Source: Bacteroidales bacterium (lineage in GTDB: Bacteria; Bacteroidota; Bacteroidia; Bacteroidales; Paludibacteraceae). Taken from it: a stretch of DNA of 64,000 nucleotides. The stretch spans positions 1 to 64,000 of the forward strand of contig SUXE01000016.1 in the NCBI GenBank assembly GCA_015061115.1, read 5' to 3'. The translations under genes and the position numbers were made by a program. A model generated the notes under the pieces. That model saw only the letters and a program-made list of their open reading frames with translations, made no database searches and was not told the DNA's origin. Positions 26,109-34,656 of this stretch are shown here, one piece after another. How positions within the stretch are numbered: the first letter of the stretch is position 1; each line of letters opens with the position of its first letter.

Positions 26109-27239
26109 ATGAAAGATAAAATCATTTGTGCTACTACTGTACCCCTTTCTCTTGATATTTTTTGGAATGGAATGTTGAAAGAACTTTCTAAAAAGTATGA
26201 GGTTGTTGCGGTGTCATCTCCAGAAAGGGAATTAGATATAGTTCGGGAAAGAGAAGGAGTGCGTACTATTGCAGTAAGCATGTCCCGTCATATTTCATTG
26301 TTTAATGATTGTAAATCTTTATGGAATCTGTTTCGTGTGTTTCGTAAAGAAAAACCTCGTATGGTTCATTCCATGACACCCAAGGCAGGTTTACTTTGTA
26401 TGATTGCTGCATGGTTGGCTCGGGTTCCTGTGCGGGTCCATACGTTTACGGGATTGGTTTTCCCGACAGCAACAGGATTTACAAAGTCTGTTCTAATGAC
26501 TACAGATTGGCTGACTTGTGCTTGCGCTACCCATATCATTCCTGAGGGGGAAGGTGTTAAAAATGACTTGTTGAATAATGGTATCACAAAGAAACCGTTG
26601 AAGGTTCTTGGCTATGGTAATGTCAGAGGTATTGATCTTGTTCGTTATGACAGGACAAAAGAGGTGGAAGAATCTGCTGCAAAGATAAGAAAAGATGGTG
26701 TTGTGACTTTTGTCGCAGTAGGAAGGTTGGTCGGAGACAAGGGGATAAATGAAATGGTTATGGCATTCGACCGACTGAATAAAGAAAATCCGTTGACACG
26801 GTTAATACTTGTTGGCCCTGAAGAACGAGAATTAGACCCATTAAAACAAGAAGTGTTGGATCTGATCTCAAAATCTCCGGCAATAGAGGCAGTTGGTATG
26901 CAAAGTGATGTCCGACCTTGGTTCGCTGCATCTGATGTCGCCATTTTGGCCTCATATAGAGAAGGGTTTCCTAATGTGGTTATAGAAGCAGGAGCAATGG
27001 GATTGCCTCAGATTGTAACTGATATCAATGGAGCAAGGGAAATTATCGAAGATGGTAAGAATGGCATTGTAATTCCGTCTAAAAATACGGATGCATTATA
27101 TGAGGCAATGAAGAAAATGATGAATGTTGAATATAGAAATTTCTTGGCTAAAGAATCAAGGGAGATGATAGCATGCCGATATGAACAATCTTTTGTAAGA
27201 AATTGTTTGTATGATTTCTACGATTCTATTATGAATTAA
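26109..27239 (+). CDS. Family 4 glycosyltransferase, PglA/WbpT-like layout
   Basis: The 376-residue GT-B enzyme shows VHSMTPKAGLLCMIAAWLA, VHTFTGL and the donor site FVAVGRLVGDKGINEMVMAF, then EGFPNVVIEAGAMG with the conserved glutamates. Enzymes of this layout often add the second sugar to a lipid-linked first sugar, as PglA does in Campylobacter. It lies directly before the initiating transferase gene, which makes that role plausible here, but this is inference from position. Confidence 0.87.
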   Translation: MKDKIICATTVPLSLDIFWNGMLKELSKKYEVVAVSSPERELDIVREREGVRTIAVSMSRHISLFNDCKSLWNLFRVFRKEKPRMVHSMTPKAGLLCMIAAWLARVPVRVHTFTGLVFPTATGFTKSVLMTTDWLTCACATHIIPEGEGVKNDLLNNGITKKPLKVLGYGNVRGIDLVRYDRTKEVEESAAKIRKDGVVTFVAVGRLVGDKGINEMVMAFDRLNKENPLTRLILVGPEERELDPLKQEVLDLISKSPAIEAVGMQSDVRPWFAASDVAILASYREGFPNVVIEAGAMGLPQIVTDINGAREIIEDGKNGIVIPSKNTDALYEAMKKMMNVEYRNFLAKESREMIACRYEQSFVRNCLYDFYDSIMN

Positions 27240-27253
27240 TGTGATAAAATTTA

Positions 27254-27261
27254 TAACTTTG
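27254..27261 (+). promoter_or_regulatory. Possible internal promoter before the PglC-PglD-PglE module
   Basis: TAACTTTG matches the -7 consensus TAnnTTTG, 19 bp before the ATG at 27281. No TTTG is seen at the -33 distance. It would allow initiating-sugar genes to be expressed apart from the long upstream operon. Confidence 0.4.
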
Positions 27262-27280
27262 CCGCATTAAACTTGTTCTT

Positions 27281-27889
27281 ATGTACAAAAACTTTTTTAA
27301 AAGGATTTTAGATTTTTGTATAGCGTTGATGGCATTGACGATTTTATTTGTGCCTTTATTTGTTATCTCATTTTTTTTGCACTTCGCAAATAAAGGTGCT
27401 GGTGTATTTTTCTTTCAGGAGCGTCCAGGCCTAAATGGTAAAATTTTCAGAATCTGTAAGTTTAAGACGATGACGGACGATAGAGATGCTGATGGTAATC
27501 TATTGCCAGATGAGCAACGTCTTACTTCAATTGGAAAATTTGTCAGATCTACGTCTATTGATGAGTTGCCTCAATTCTGGAATGTGCTTGTCGGAGATAT
27601 GGCATTGATAGGACCACGTCCTTTGTTGGTGGAATATCTGCCATTGTACAGCAAAGAGCAGGCACGTCGACATGAGGTCCGCCCAGGGATTACCGGATGG
27701 GCTCAGTGTCACGGAAGAAATTCCATTTCATGGACTGAAAAGTTTAAGCTTGATGTTTGGTATGTTGATAATGTTTCATTGTTGACAGATTTAAGAATTG
27801 TTTTTATCACGATTAAGAAGGTCCTTGTGAGGGATGGAATCTCTCAGGAAGGAAATGCGACAATGGAACTTTTTAATGGATCTAATTAG
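27281..27889 (+). CDS. PglC-like initiating sugar-phosphate transferase
   Basis: The 202-residue protein is a small polyprenyl-phosphate phosphoglycosyltransferase: one N-terminal membrane hairpin (about 10-36), then [47 protein letters not shown] and [14 protein letters not shown]. It moves a sugar-1-phosphate onto undecaprenyl phosphate and starts the repeat unit. The short PglC-type form lacks the long membrane region of WcaJ or WbaP. The next two genes are PglD- and PglE-like, so the donor is probably a UDP-diacetamido-trideoxyhexose. Confidence 0.92.
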   Translation: MYKNFFKRILDFCIALMALTILFVPLFVISFFLHFANKGAGVFFFQERPGLNGKIFRICKFKTMTDDRDADGNLLPDEQRLTSIGKFVRSTSIDELPQFWNVLVGDMALIGPRPLLVEYLPLYSKEQARRHEVRPGITGWAQCHGRNSISWTEKFKLDVWYVDNVSLLTDLRIVFITIKKVLVRDGISQEGNATMELFNGSN

Positions 27890-27895
27890 TTGGCT

Positions 27896-28483
27896 ATGTA
27901 TTTATATGGAGCTAGTGGACATGGCAAAGTAGTAAAGGAAATTCTGGATAATACAGGTGTCGACGTTACTGCTTTCATCGATGACAATCCGTCTATATCC
28001 GAATTTTTGGGGTTGCCTGTGCTTCATGAAGCATCTGAATTGGGTCCTATAATTGTTTGCATAGGCAAGTGTGATATACGAAGGCAAGTCGCCGAACATC
28101 TGAAATGTAAGTTTGCGACAGCAATTCATTCATCCGCTGTCGTATCTCCATCTGCTAGAATCGGAGACGGTACGGTTGTCATGCAAGGTGCGGTGATTCA
28201 AGCTGAAGTTTCAATAGGAAAGCATTGCATTGTTAATACAAAGGCTAGTGTTGACCATGAGTGTGTGATAGAAGATTTTGTTCATATTGCTCCTGGTGTT
28301 ACTATTAGCGGAAATGTCCATATTGGAACTGGCACTTGGATCGGTGTTGGTGCTACTGTGATTCAAGGCGTTAGAATAGGAAAAAATTGCTTTATAGGGG
28401 CGGGAAGTGTAATTGTTCATGACGTCCCGGATAATTCAAAAGGTTATGGTGTCCCATTCAAAGTGGTTTCTACTTTGAAATAA
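27896..28483 (+). CDS. PglD-like sugar O/N-acetyltransferase
   Basis: The 195-residue protein has a Rossmann-like start (YLYGASGHGKVVKEIL) and a left-handed beta-helix of hexapeptide repeats from about residue 80. The catalytic His lies in NTKASVDHECVI. PglD acetylates the 4-amino group of the UDP-sugar made by PglE, using acetyl-CoA. I took the ATG at 27896; an in-frame TTG at 27890 directly follows the stop of the previous gene. The three genes 27281-29768 form a compact module. Confidence 0.9.
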   Translation: MYLYGASGHGKVVKEILDNTGVDVTAFIDDNPSISEFLGLPVLHEASELGPIIVCIGKCDIRRQVAEHLKCKFATAIHSSAVVSPSARIGDGTVVMQGAVIQAEVSIGKHCIVNTKASVDHECVIEDFVHIAPGVTISGNVHIGTGTWIGVGATVIQGVRIGKNCFIGAGSVIVHDVPDNSKGYGVPFKVVSTLK

Positions 28484-28505
28484 AAAACGATTAAATATTA
28501 GAAGT

Positions 28506-29768
28506 ATGTCATACGTTCCTGAAAAGATGATTTATCTTTGTTTGGCTCACATGTCTGAAGATGGGGCAGAACAGAAATATGTAAAGGAGGCATTTGATAC
28601 GAATTGGGTCGTGCCTCTAGGTCCAAATGTGAATGCTTTTGAGGAAGACTTAAAGACATTCCATGGAGGTGTAAATGAAGTTGTCGCATTGAGCGCAGGT
28701 ACAGCCGCGGTACACCTTGCGTTGCTTGGTTGTGGAGTGCAGCAAGGAGATGAGGTGTTGGTTCAGTCTTTCACTTTCTGTGCGTCGTCTCATCCTATAA
28801 CATATCTTGGTGCGAAGCCTGTTTTCATTGGCTCAGAGCCTGAAACATGGAATATGGATCCCGATCTATTAGAGCAAGCGATTAAAGATCGAATTGCAAA
28901 GACAGGAAAGAAACCTAAGGCGATTGTTCCGGTTGCTCTTTACGGAATGCCTTACGACTGTGATAGAATTATGGCTATTGCAGACAAATATGGTATTCCT
29001 GTAGTTGAAGATGCTGCTGAAGGATTTGGCAGTAAGTTCAATGGCAAGTCGCTTGGAACATTTGGTAGATTCGGAGTGTTGTCGTTCAATGGCAATAAGA
29101 TGATCACTACTTCTGGTGGTGGAGCGTTGATTTGTTCGAGGTCAGAGGATAAAAATACTGTTATGTGGTATGCTACTCAGGCTCGCGACGCATATCCTTA
29201 CTATCAGCATTCGGCAATAGGTTACAATTATCGTATGTCTAATATATGTGCAGGTATTGGTCGTGGACAGATGACGGTCGTGGACTCACATATCGCGCAC
29301 CACAAGCATGTTCAAGCTCTTTATGAGGAGTTGTTGAAAGATGTAAAAGGTGTTCATATCCATAAACAGCCTGCAGATCCTCGTTACGATGCGAATTTCT
29401 GGTTGTGTACAGCTACTATAGATGCCGACGTGAAGGTCGTTGGTCAGGAAAATGCCTATAAAGAGGTTATCAAGTCGGCTGTCGGAGGTGCGGCTGGAGT
29501 AATCAAGGCAGTTGATTGTGCCACGACTGATTGCCAACCGAATGAGAATGTTGAGGCTCTACGTGTCTTCTTGCTAAGCAAGAAGATAGAATCTCGTCCT
29601 GTTTGGAAACCAATGCATAAGCAACCTGTATATGCAGGGGCTCCTTTCTACACTAATGGAGTTGAGGAGTCTGTTTTTAAGGTCGGCTTCTGTTTGCCTG
29701 CAGGCCCCTATGTGACCGATAATGATGTCCGTTATATTGTAGACATGATTAAGACGGCGATAGTTTAA
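28506..29768 (+). CDS. PglE-like PLP-dependent sugar aminotransferase (DegT/DnrJ/EryC1)
   Basis: The 420-residue protein has the family pattern: ALSAGTAAVHLALL near residue 60, VVEDAAEGFGSKFNGKSLG, and the PLP lysine in SFNGNKMITTSGGG. PglE adds an amino group at C4 of the 4-keto sugar produced by a PglF-type dehydratase, which here is encoded 18 kb upstream at 8153. Full length and all motifs are present. It starts 22 bp after the PglD-like gene and is followed by a GtrA-like gene after 1 bp. Confidence 0.92.
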   Translation: MSYVPEKMIYLCLAHMSEDGAEQKYVKEAFDTNWVVPLGPNVNAFEEDLKTFHGGVNEVVALSAGTAAVHLALLGCGVQQGDEVLVQSFTFCASSHPITYLGAKPVFIGSEPETWNMDPDLLEQAIKDRIAKTGKKPKAIVPVALYGMPYDCDRIMAIADKYGIPVVEDAAEGFGSKFNGKSLGTFGRFGVLSFNGNKMITTSGGGALICSRSEDKNTVMWYATQARDAYPYYQHSAIGYNYRMSNICAGIGRGQMTVVDSHIAHHKHVQALYEELLKDVKGVHIHKQPADPRYDANFWLCTATIDADVKVVGQENAYKEVIKSAVGGAAGVIKAVDCATTDCQPNENVEALRVFLLSKKIESRPVWKPMHKQPVYAGAPFYTNGVEESVFKVGFCLPAGPYVTDNDVRYIVDMIKTAIV

Positions 29769-29769
29769 T

Positions 29770-30153
29770 ATGTTCGAAAACAAGGAGAATTTACGAGTAG
29801 CTGCGTTCCAATTGCTTAGGTTTGCTGTGGTAGGAGTTGTTGCCACAGCAATACATTATGGAGTGTATCTGTTGTTGCTGAATGCTTTTTCGGAAACTAT
29901 TGCATACTCAATAGGCTATGTTGTTGCTTTTGTATGCAATTTCATTTTGACATGTGTTTTCACTTTCCGAAAGAAAGCAAGTGCAAAACGAGGAGTTGGT
30001 TTTGGCTTGGCTCATCTTGTCAACTATTGTTTGCATGTGACATTACTTAATCTTTTCTTATGGGTAGGTCTTTCTAATACGGTGGCTCCTATTCCTGTGT
30101 TTTGTATCGCTATACCTGTAAATTTTCTTTTGGTAAGATATGTATTCAAATAG
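29770..30153 (+). CDS. GtrA-like small membrane protein
   Basis: The 127-residue protein has four membrane segments and the family start AFQLLRFAVVGVVATAIHYGVY plus YSIGYVVAFVCNFILTCVFTF. GtrA-family proteins are thought to flip undecaprenyl-linked monosaccharides, usually beside a GtrB transferase. No GtrB-like membrane glycosyltransferase is visible in the locus, so the partner is missing or is one of the GT2 enzymes. It starts 1 bp after the PglE-like stop. Confidence 0.83.
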   Translation: MFENKENLRVAAFQLLRFAVVGVVATAIHYGVYLLLLNAFSETIAYSIGYVVAFVCNFILTCVFTFRKKASAKRGVGFGLAHLVNYCLHVTLLNLFLWVGLSNTVAPIPVFCIAIPVNFLLVRYVFK

Positions 30154-30215
30154 AGATGCTTTTTAAGACATTCTTATATTTTTGAGTATATTAATCAGAA
30201 CTTATATTGTTAATT

Positions 30216-31376
30216 ATGCAAGAGTATACCTCTATTGACTGGAAAGACAATCAGTCAAAGACCATTGATTTACTTCGGTTCCCATTGGCAATCTTTGTGT
30301 TGTATATTCATATGGTCCCAACAACCGAAAATGCATTTTCGGCTGATTTCGCTTTTCTCTCTTGGCATGGCATATACAATTTTTTGGGGTTGTTTATATC
30401 TCAGGGAATTGCTGTGATTGCCGTTCCGACATTTTTTTTAATTTCTGGTTATCTGTTTTTTGTTAATTTCAAGGAATGGAGTTGGGATGGCTACAAGAAA
30501 AAAATCAAGAGTCGTACCAAAACATTGATCATACCATATATTTTATGGAATGTACTTTCCTTTTTGTTTATAATAGCAAAAGGAGTTGGTGACATTTTCA
30601 CTAAAGGCAGTTCTTGGAGCGATGTTATAGAGATTATTAACGACAATGGATTGCACTTTCTTTGGGATTGCAATAAATGGGCGGAGACGCAATATTCATG
30701 GTTGCCTTGGACGACATATTTGACTGGTCCGATTGATCTGCCTTTGTGGTTTCTTAGAGATTTGATCGTTGTCACATTGTTGTCTCCTGTTATTTATTGG
30801 GTTGTTAAAAACACCAAAATATGGGGTATAATTGCATTGTTGTTTGCTTACATATTATATTTTTGGGGTAATTGGCCTGGATTCACAATAACATCATTCT
30901 TCTATTTTGGTTTAGGCGCATATTTTGCTTTGAATAATCACAATGTGGTTGTGTTTGCAAGAAAATACAAATTCTTGTTTGTTGTCTTGTCTCTGGTCGC
31001 TTATGTGTTCTACTTTTACTATCATCAGGTTGATAATGATATAGTTGGAATCTCGAGAAATGTCTTTACTGCGTCGACAGTTTTCTGTGCTTTTGTCGTT
31101 GCTTCGTTGTTGGTGGAAAAGAAGAATATGATGCCGAATAAATTACTGGTAAGCTCATGCTTTTTCATTTATGCTGAGCATAAGTGTGCTCCAATCGGTG
31201 CATTAGGTTGGGTGAATTATATAATGAGCCGTTTGATACCGGGTCAAACATACATTGAAGAAACAATATGTTTGATAATAAATCCCATCATTACAGCATT
31301 TTTGTTGGTCGGTGTTTATTTATTGATGAAGCGGTTTACTCCTAAAATAGCTGGATTGCTTTCGGGAAATAGATGA
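30216..31376 (+). CDS. Family 3 acyltransferase, last gene of the locus
   Basis: The 386-residue protein has about ten membrane segments, with TIDLLRFPLAIFVLYIHMV, TFFLISGYLFF and LPLWFLRDLIVVTLLSPVIY. The C-terminal YAEHKC segment differs from the usual YLVH. I chose the ATG at 30216 over an in-frame TTG at 30207. A TATTTTTG stretch at 30177-30184 could be a weak -7 element. The terminator at 31387 follows. Confidence 0.85.
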   Translation: MQEYTSIDWKDNQSKTIDLLRFPLAIFVLYIHMVPTTENAFSADFAFLSWHGIYNFLGLFISQGIAVIAVPTFFLISGYLFFVNFKEWSWDGYKKKIKSRTKTLIIPYILWNVLSFLFIIAKGVGDIFTKGSSWSDVIEIINDNGLHFLWDCNKWAETQYSWLPWTTYLTGPIDLPLWFLRDLIVVTLLSPVIYWVVKNTKIWGIIALLFAYILYFWGNWPGFTITSFFYFGLGAYFALNNHNVVVFARKYKFLFVVLSLVAYVFYFYYHQVDNDIVGISRNVFTASTVFCAFVVASLLVEKKNMMPNKLLVSSCFFIYAEHKCAPIGALGWVNYIMSRLIPGQTYIEETICLIINPIITAFLLVGVYLLMKRFTPKIAGLLSGNR

Positions 31377-31386
31377 TTATAAAAAT

Positions 31387-31412
31387 CCTGGCTGATGAGG
31401 TCAGGTTTTTTT
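31387..31412 (+). terminator. Terminator of the exopolysaccharide operon
   Basis: The arms cctggc and ggtcagg form a short stem with one G-U, followed by seven T. It starts about 10 bp after the last acyltransferase stop codon and marks the end of the 26-kb locus. Confidence 0.7.
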
Positions 31413-31521
31413 ATGTCTTCGTAATGACATCAATGAGTGATTGTATATTGTTGGGCTAAATCTTTATGGTTGAGCTTTTTTGTTGTTAATAAGTTTTCTC
31501 ACTTCATATTTGAAAAATTTT

Positions 31522-31529
31522 TACCTTTG
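31522..31529 (+). promoter_or_regulatory. Putative -7 element for the lipoprotein/pseudoprotease pair
   Basis: TACCTTTG fits TAnnTTTG and lies 16 bp before the ATG at 31546. No TTTG at a proper -33 distance was found. Confidence 0.5.
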
Positions 31530-31545
31530 TAATGTAATCGGGTAA

Positions 31546-32028
31546 ATGATGATTTATAGGTTGACGCGATATTGTACTATACTTGGAATGCCGGCTGTTT
31601 TGTTGTCGTGTAGTCCAAAGGTCAGTTCGTTTTTGCCATATAATCAGACCGGATGCCGCACCGTGGTCAACAAAGGTGACTATTATGATGATTTCGCAGT
31701 GGGAAAGATGCCTACGCCAGTCGCTTACTATTACCGTAAGCATGCTAAGTTTCGAGAGATTGAGTATCACCGTGAAGTTGGTTATGATGGCATTTGTGAG
31801 AGCAGACGGGTGTTGCGCACACGTGAGGCAAAAGATGGTTTTAACTACATCGCAAAAACGTTGATGGATTCCTTGAGTAATGCGGATTTTGTCAATATCT
31901 CCGTCGACGGGAATTTGGTGAGAACTGAGCGTGATGTGTATAAATTATTGCGTTTGCGCAAAAAAAATATAATTGAGATAAATCACGAGCCTAAGAGACG
32001 TGAAATTTGTATTATAACTACAAACTGA
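31546..32028 (+). CDS. Unknown lipoprotein-like protein
   Basis: I do not recognise a family. The 160-residue product has a hydrophobic N-terminus ending in a lipobox-like VLLSC near residue 22, so it may be a lipoprotein, though the leader is short and weakly hydrophobic. The rest is basic and soluble, with YYYRKHAKFREIEYHREVGYD and VYKLLRLRKKNIIEINHEPK. Its stop lies 6 bp before the start of the pseudoprotease-FGE gene, so the two are likely cotranscribed and may work together in the envelope. Confidence 0.6.
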   Translation: MMIYRLTRYCTILGMPAVLLSCSPKVSSFLPYNQTGCRTVVNKGDYYDDFAVGKMPTPVAYYYRKHAKFREIEYHREVGYDGICESRRVLRTREAKDGFNYIAKTLMDSLSNADFVNISVDGNLVRTERDVYKLLRLRKKNIIEINHEPKRREICIITTN

Positions 32029-32034
32029 TTGAAA

Positions 32035-33393
32035 ATGAGTATGAAGAGAAATATATTGTGTGTTATTCTTGCTTTGGTGGCATCTGTTTCTGCTGCTTTT
32101 GCTGATGTTGTAGGAAGCTGCACTGGTTTTGTGATCAGTAACGACGGAAAGATTGTGACAGACTATGCGTTGGTTAGCAATGCTAAGTCTATTGTGGTAT
32201 ATGGTTTGGAAAAGTCATTTTCAATGGCATATAAGGCGAAGGTTGTAAGAGTAGACTTGGAGAATGATATCGCTGTTATAAAGGTGGATAAAATAATAGA
32301 TACTATTCCTTATATTGTTTCAAAAGAACCTGTCAGACAGGACAGCGTGTCGGTTGTGTCGTATCCTTTGATCACAAAATTCAAGACAAACACATTCACT
32401 ACCAAGTCGAGAATAAATATGCTAGGTAAGATGTTCATGTTGGATAACTCTATTGAAAAAGGAGCTGAAGGATCTCCTGTGTTCAACTCAAAAAATGAGC
32501 TGGTTGGTTATCTATGCAAAAACAACCTTGGCGAGATAAATATGATGCGTACTTTGATGGCATTGCCTGAATTAGGCGCAGCAAATATGGCAGTCGGCAA
32601 TATTGACGATGCCGTGTGTATGGTGACTGCGTATGATGAAGAGGTTGAGGTGCAGACGTCTTCATTCAACACAACAGTGACTCCTATTCCTCAAAGACCT
32701 AAGTTGGAGGTCGATTTCGGTATGGTGACTGTCGCTGGAGGCAAATTCATGATGGGGGAAAAACGTGAGGTTGAGGCTGTTGTAGACACTTTCAAGATCG
32801 CTAAGTATGAGGTTACACAGGCACAGTGGAATATGGTTATGCCGTCTAATCCTAGTCCGATAAAAGGAGATGACCTTCCTGTATACAATGTTTCTTGGAA
32901 TGATGTCAAGACTTTCATCTCTAAGTTGAATGATATGACTGGCAGAAACTACCGTCTGCCTAAAGAGGCAGAATGGGAATTCGCGGCCAGAGGTGGTGTG
33001 ATTTCAAAGGATTTCCAGTATTCTGGATCAAACAATCTTGACGAGGTGGGCTGGTATCGTGATAATTCAAATGCGAAGCCTCATCCTGTAGGCACAAAGA
33101 AGGCAAACGAACTTGGTATCTATGATATGACAGGAAATGTTTCGGAGTGGTGTGCTGATGATTTCAAATATCTTGAGCCAGAGGTGAAAAAAGATTACTA
33201 TTATGCAAAAACAGATTCATTCTCACTATATAAAATAGACGAGAGTGATAAAATAAAGAATAAACTTATAGAAGGACGCAAGGTGATGAAGGGCAGTGGA
33301 TATTTCCATGAGAAATCACGCTGTGGTGTGGCTTACCGTCGCGCATGTTCGCCAACGGATAAATACACATTCGGATTCAGACTTGCGGAATAA
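32035..33393 (+). CDS. Secreted trypsin-like pseudoprotease fused to an FGE-sulfatase-type domain
   Basis: The 452-residue protein has a signal peptide (cleavage near AFA-D24). Residues about 26-165 follow the HtrA/trypsin pattern: GFVISNDGKIVTDYALV, then NDIAVIKVD, then GAEGSPVFNSKNELVGY. The catalytic His is replaced (Ala45) and the Ser is replaced (Glu145); the Asp remains (78), so it should be inactive. Residues about 225-452 form a formylglycine-generating-enzyme-like domain (YEVTQAQWN, YRLPKEAEWEFAARGG, GNVSEWCADD, FGFRLAE). The first active-site Cys position of true FGE reads Phe in KGSGYF, so this domain probably binds rather than oxidises. The role is unknown; a structural or sensing role in the envelope is possible. 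Confidence 0.75.
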   Translation: MSMKRNILCVILALVASVSAAFADVVGSCTGFVISNDGKIVTDYALVSNAKSIVVYGLEKSFSMAYKAKVVRVDLENDIAVIKVDKIIDTIPYIVSKEPVRQDSVSVVSYPLITKFKTNTFTTKSRINMLGKMFMLDNSIEKGAEGSPVFNSKNELVGYLCKNNLGEINMMRTLMALPELGAANMAVGNIDDAVCMVTAYDEEVEVQTSSFNTTVTPIPQRPKLEVDFGMVTVAGGKFMMGEKREVEAVVDTFKIAKYEVTQAQWNMVMPSNPSPIKGDDLPVYNVSWNDVKTFISKLNDMTGRNYRLPKEAEWEFAARGGVISKDFQYSGSNNLDEVGWYRDNSNAKPHPVGTKKANELGIYDMTGNVSEWCADDFKYLEPEVKKDYYYAKTDSFSLYKIDESDKIKNKLIEGRKVMKGSGYFHEKSRCGVAYRRACSPTDKYTFGFRLAE

Positions 33394-33419
33394 ACAATGA
33401 CATACAATTATATTTTATT

Positions 33420-33911
33420 ATGAATATTTGGTTTGAGTGTAAGGTCGTCTACCGTAAGGATGACGAAAACGGTAAGAGTACAAGAGCGACGGAGGTTTAT
33501 CTTGTCGAGGCGTTGAATTTCTCTGAAGCGGAGGACAGAATCAGCCGTGAGGTGGCTCCATTCGGTGAGTTTACAGTGGCAAGTATCAAGAAATCTCCAA
33601 TCAACGAGATCTTTCCTAATGAGGAGGGAGACAAATGGTACAAGTTTAAGGTCGCTTTTGTGACAATTGATGAAGTCAGTGCAAAGGAGCATCGTGCAAA
33701 TTCCAATATCCTTGTTATTGGAAATGACTTGATGAATGCTGCCGACCATCTGATTGAGAATATGAAGGATTCGATGTCGGATTATGAAATTGTAAGCATT
33801 GCGGAAACTTCTATTCTCGACATCTTCCCATACACAATGGATGACAACAGTGATACTGATCTGACTCATCTTTCTAAAGAAGATGGTTCGGATGCAGATA
33901 TTATGGAATAG
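33420..33911 (+). CDS. DUF4494 family protein
   Basis: The 163-residue soluble protein begins MNIWFECKVVYRK and has VTEVYLVEALNFSEAE-like and FGEFTVASIKKSPINEIFP stretches, as in the DUF4494 family found in Bacteroidetes. The first half and second half both contain an IxE(I/T)...(D/E)IFP ending, which suggests an internal duplication. It is often found next to the YggS gene, as here. The function is not known. Confidence 0.8.
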   Translation: MNIWFECKVVYRKDDENGKSTRATEVYLVEALNFSEAEDRISREVAPFGEFTVASIKKSPINEIFPNEEGDKWYKFKVAFVTIDEVSAKEHRANSNILVIGNDLMNAADHLIENMKDSMSDYEIVSIAETSILDIFPYTMDDNSDTDLTHLSKEDGSDADIME

Positions 33912-33932
33912 GATTTTGAATTTTTAGAAAGT

Positions 33933-34598
33933 ATGGCAATCAAGGATAGGATAGACGAAGTAAAGTCTAAATTGAAGCCAGGCACACAACTTCTTGCTGT
34001 GTCAAAATACCATCCAAAAGAGGCAATACAGGAGGCATACGACACAGCAGGCCAGCGATTGTTTGCGGAGAGTCATGCCCAGGAGTTGGTTGGCAAGTAT
34101 GAAGCGTTGCCCAAAGATATCAAGTGGCATTTTATCGGTCATCTGCAGACAAACAAGGTTAAATATATTGTGCCGTTTGTTGAGTTGATTCACAGTGTCG
34201 ACAGTGAACATCTGCTTGCGGAAATAGACAAGCAGGCCAAGAAGGTAGGAAGGGTAGTGAAGTGTCTGCTTGAGGTCCATATCGCGGAGGAAGAGACTAA
34301 ATATGGGTTCTCTTTTGATGAAGTGAAAGCTCTTTACGACAGCAACGCATTGGCTAAATATGAGAATGTGGAGGTCGTGGGGTTGATGGGAATGGCAACG
34401 GCCACAGATGATAAGGAGCAGATCAAACATGAGTTTGAACAGTTGTCTTCTTTCTATCATTCCGCTCAACTTACATTTGCTCCTAAGTTCACGGAATTGT
34501 CAATGGGCATGAGTGGAGACTATGAGATTGCCACTTTACTTGGAAGCACACTTGTCCGTGTCGGAAGCTTCATTTTTGGTAATCGTGTTTATAATTGA
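33933..34598 (+). CDS. yggS: YggS-family pyridoxal-phosphate homeostasis protein
   Basis: The 221-residue protein has the PLP lysine in LLAVSKYHP (about residue 27), FAESHAQELVGKYE, KWHFIGHLQTNK and LSMGMSGDYEIA, all typical of the YggS/PLPBP family. It binds PLP without a known reaction and buffers the cofactor pool and amino-acid metabolism. It follows DUF4494 by 21 bp and is followed by a terminator. Confidence 0.95.
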   Translation: MAIKDRIDEVKSKLKPGTQLLAVSKYHPKEAIQEAYDTAGQRLFAESHAQELVGKYEALPKDIKWHFIGHLQTNKVKYIVPFVELIHSVDSEHLLAEIDKQAKKVGRVVKCLLEVHIAEEETKYGFSFDEVKALYDSNALAKYENVEVVGLMGMATATDDKEQIKHEFEQLSSFYHSAQLTFAPKFTELSMGMSGDYEIATLLGSTLVRVGSFIFGNRVYN

Positions 34599-34621
34599 TA
34601 TTCTTAAATTATTTTAATAAT

Positions 34622-34650
34622 GGCGACGGGCGTGTGCTTGTCGCCTTTTT
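34622..34650 (+). terminator. Terminator after yggS
   Basis: Arms ggcgac (34622-34627) and gtcgcc (34640-34645) pair, with an inner gc/gc pair, and are followed by five T. It lies about 25 bp after the yggS stop and directly before the next start codon at 34657. Confidence 0.75.
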
Positions 34651-34656
34651 ATTGTT

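Noticed and set aside
32035-32520. Active HtrA-like protease
   Set aside because: The His and Ser positions of the triad are Ala45 and Glu145, so catalysis is not expected.
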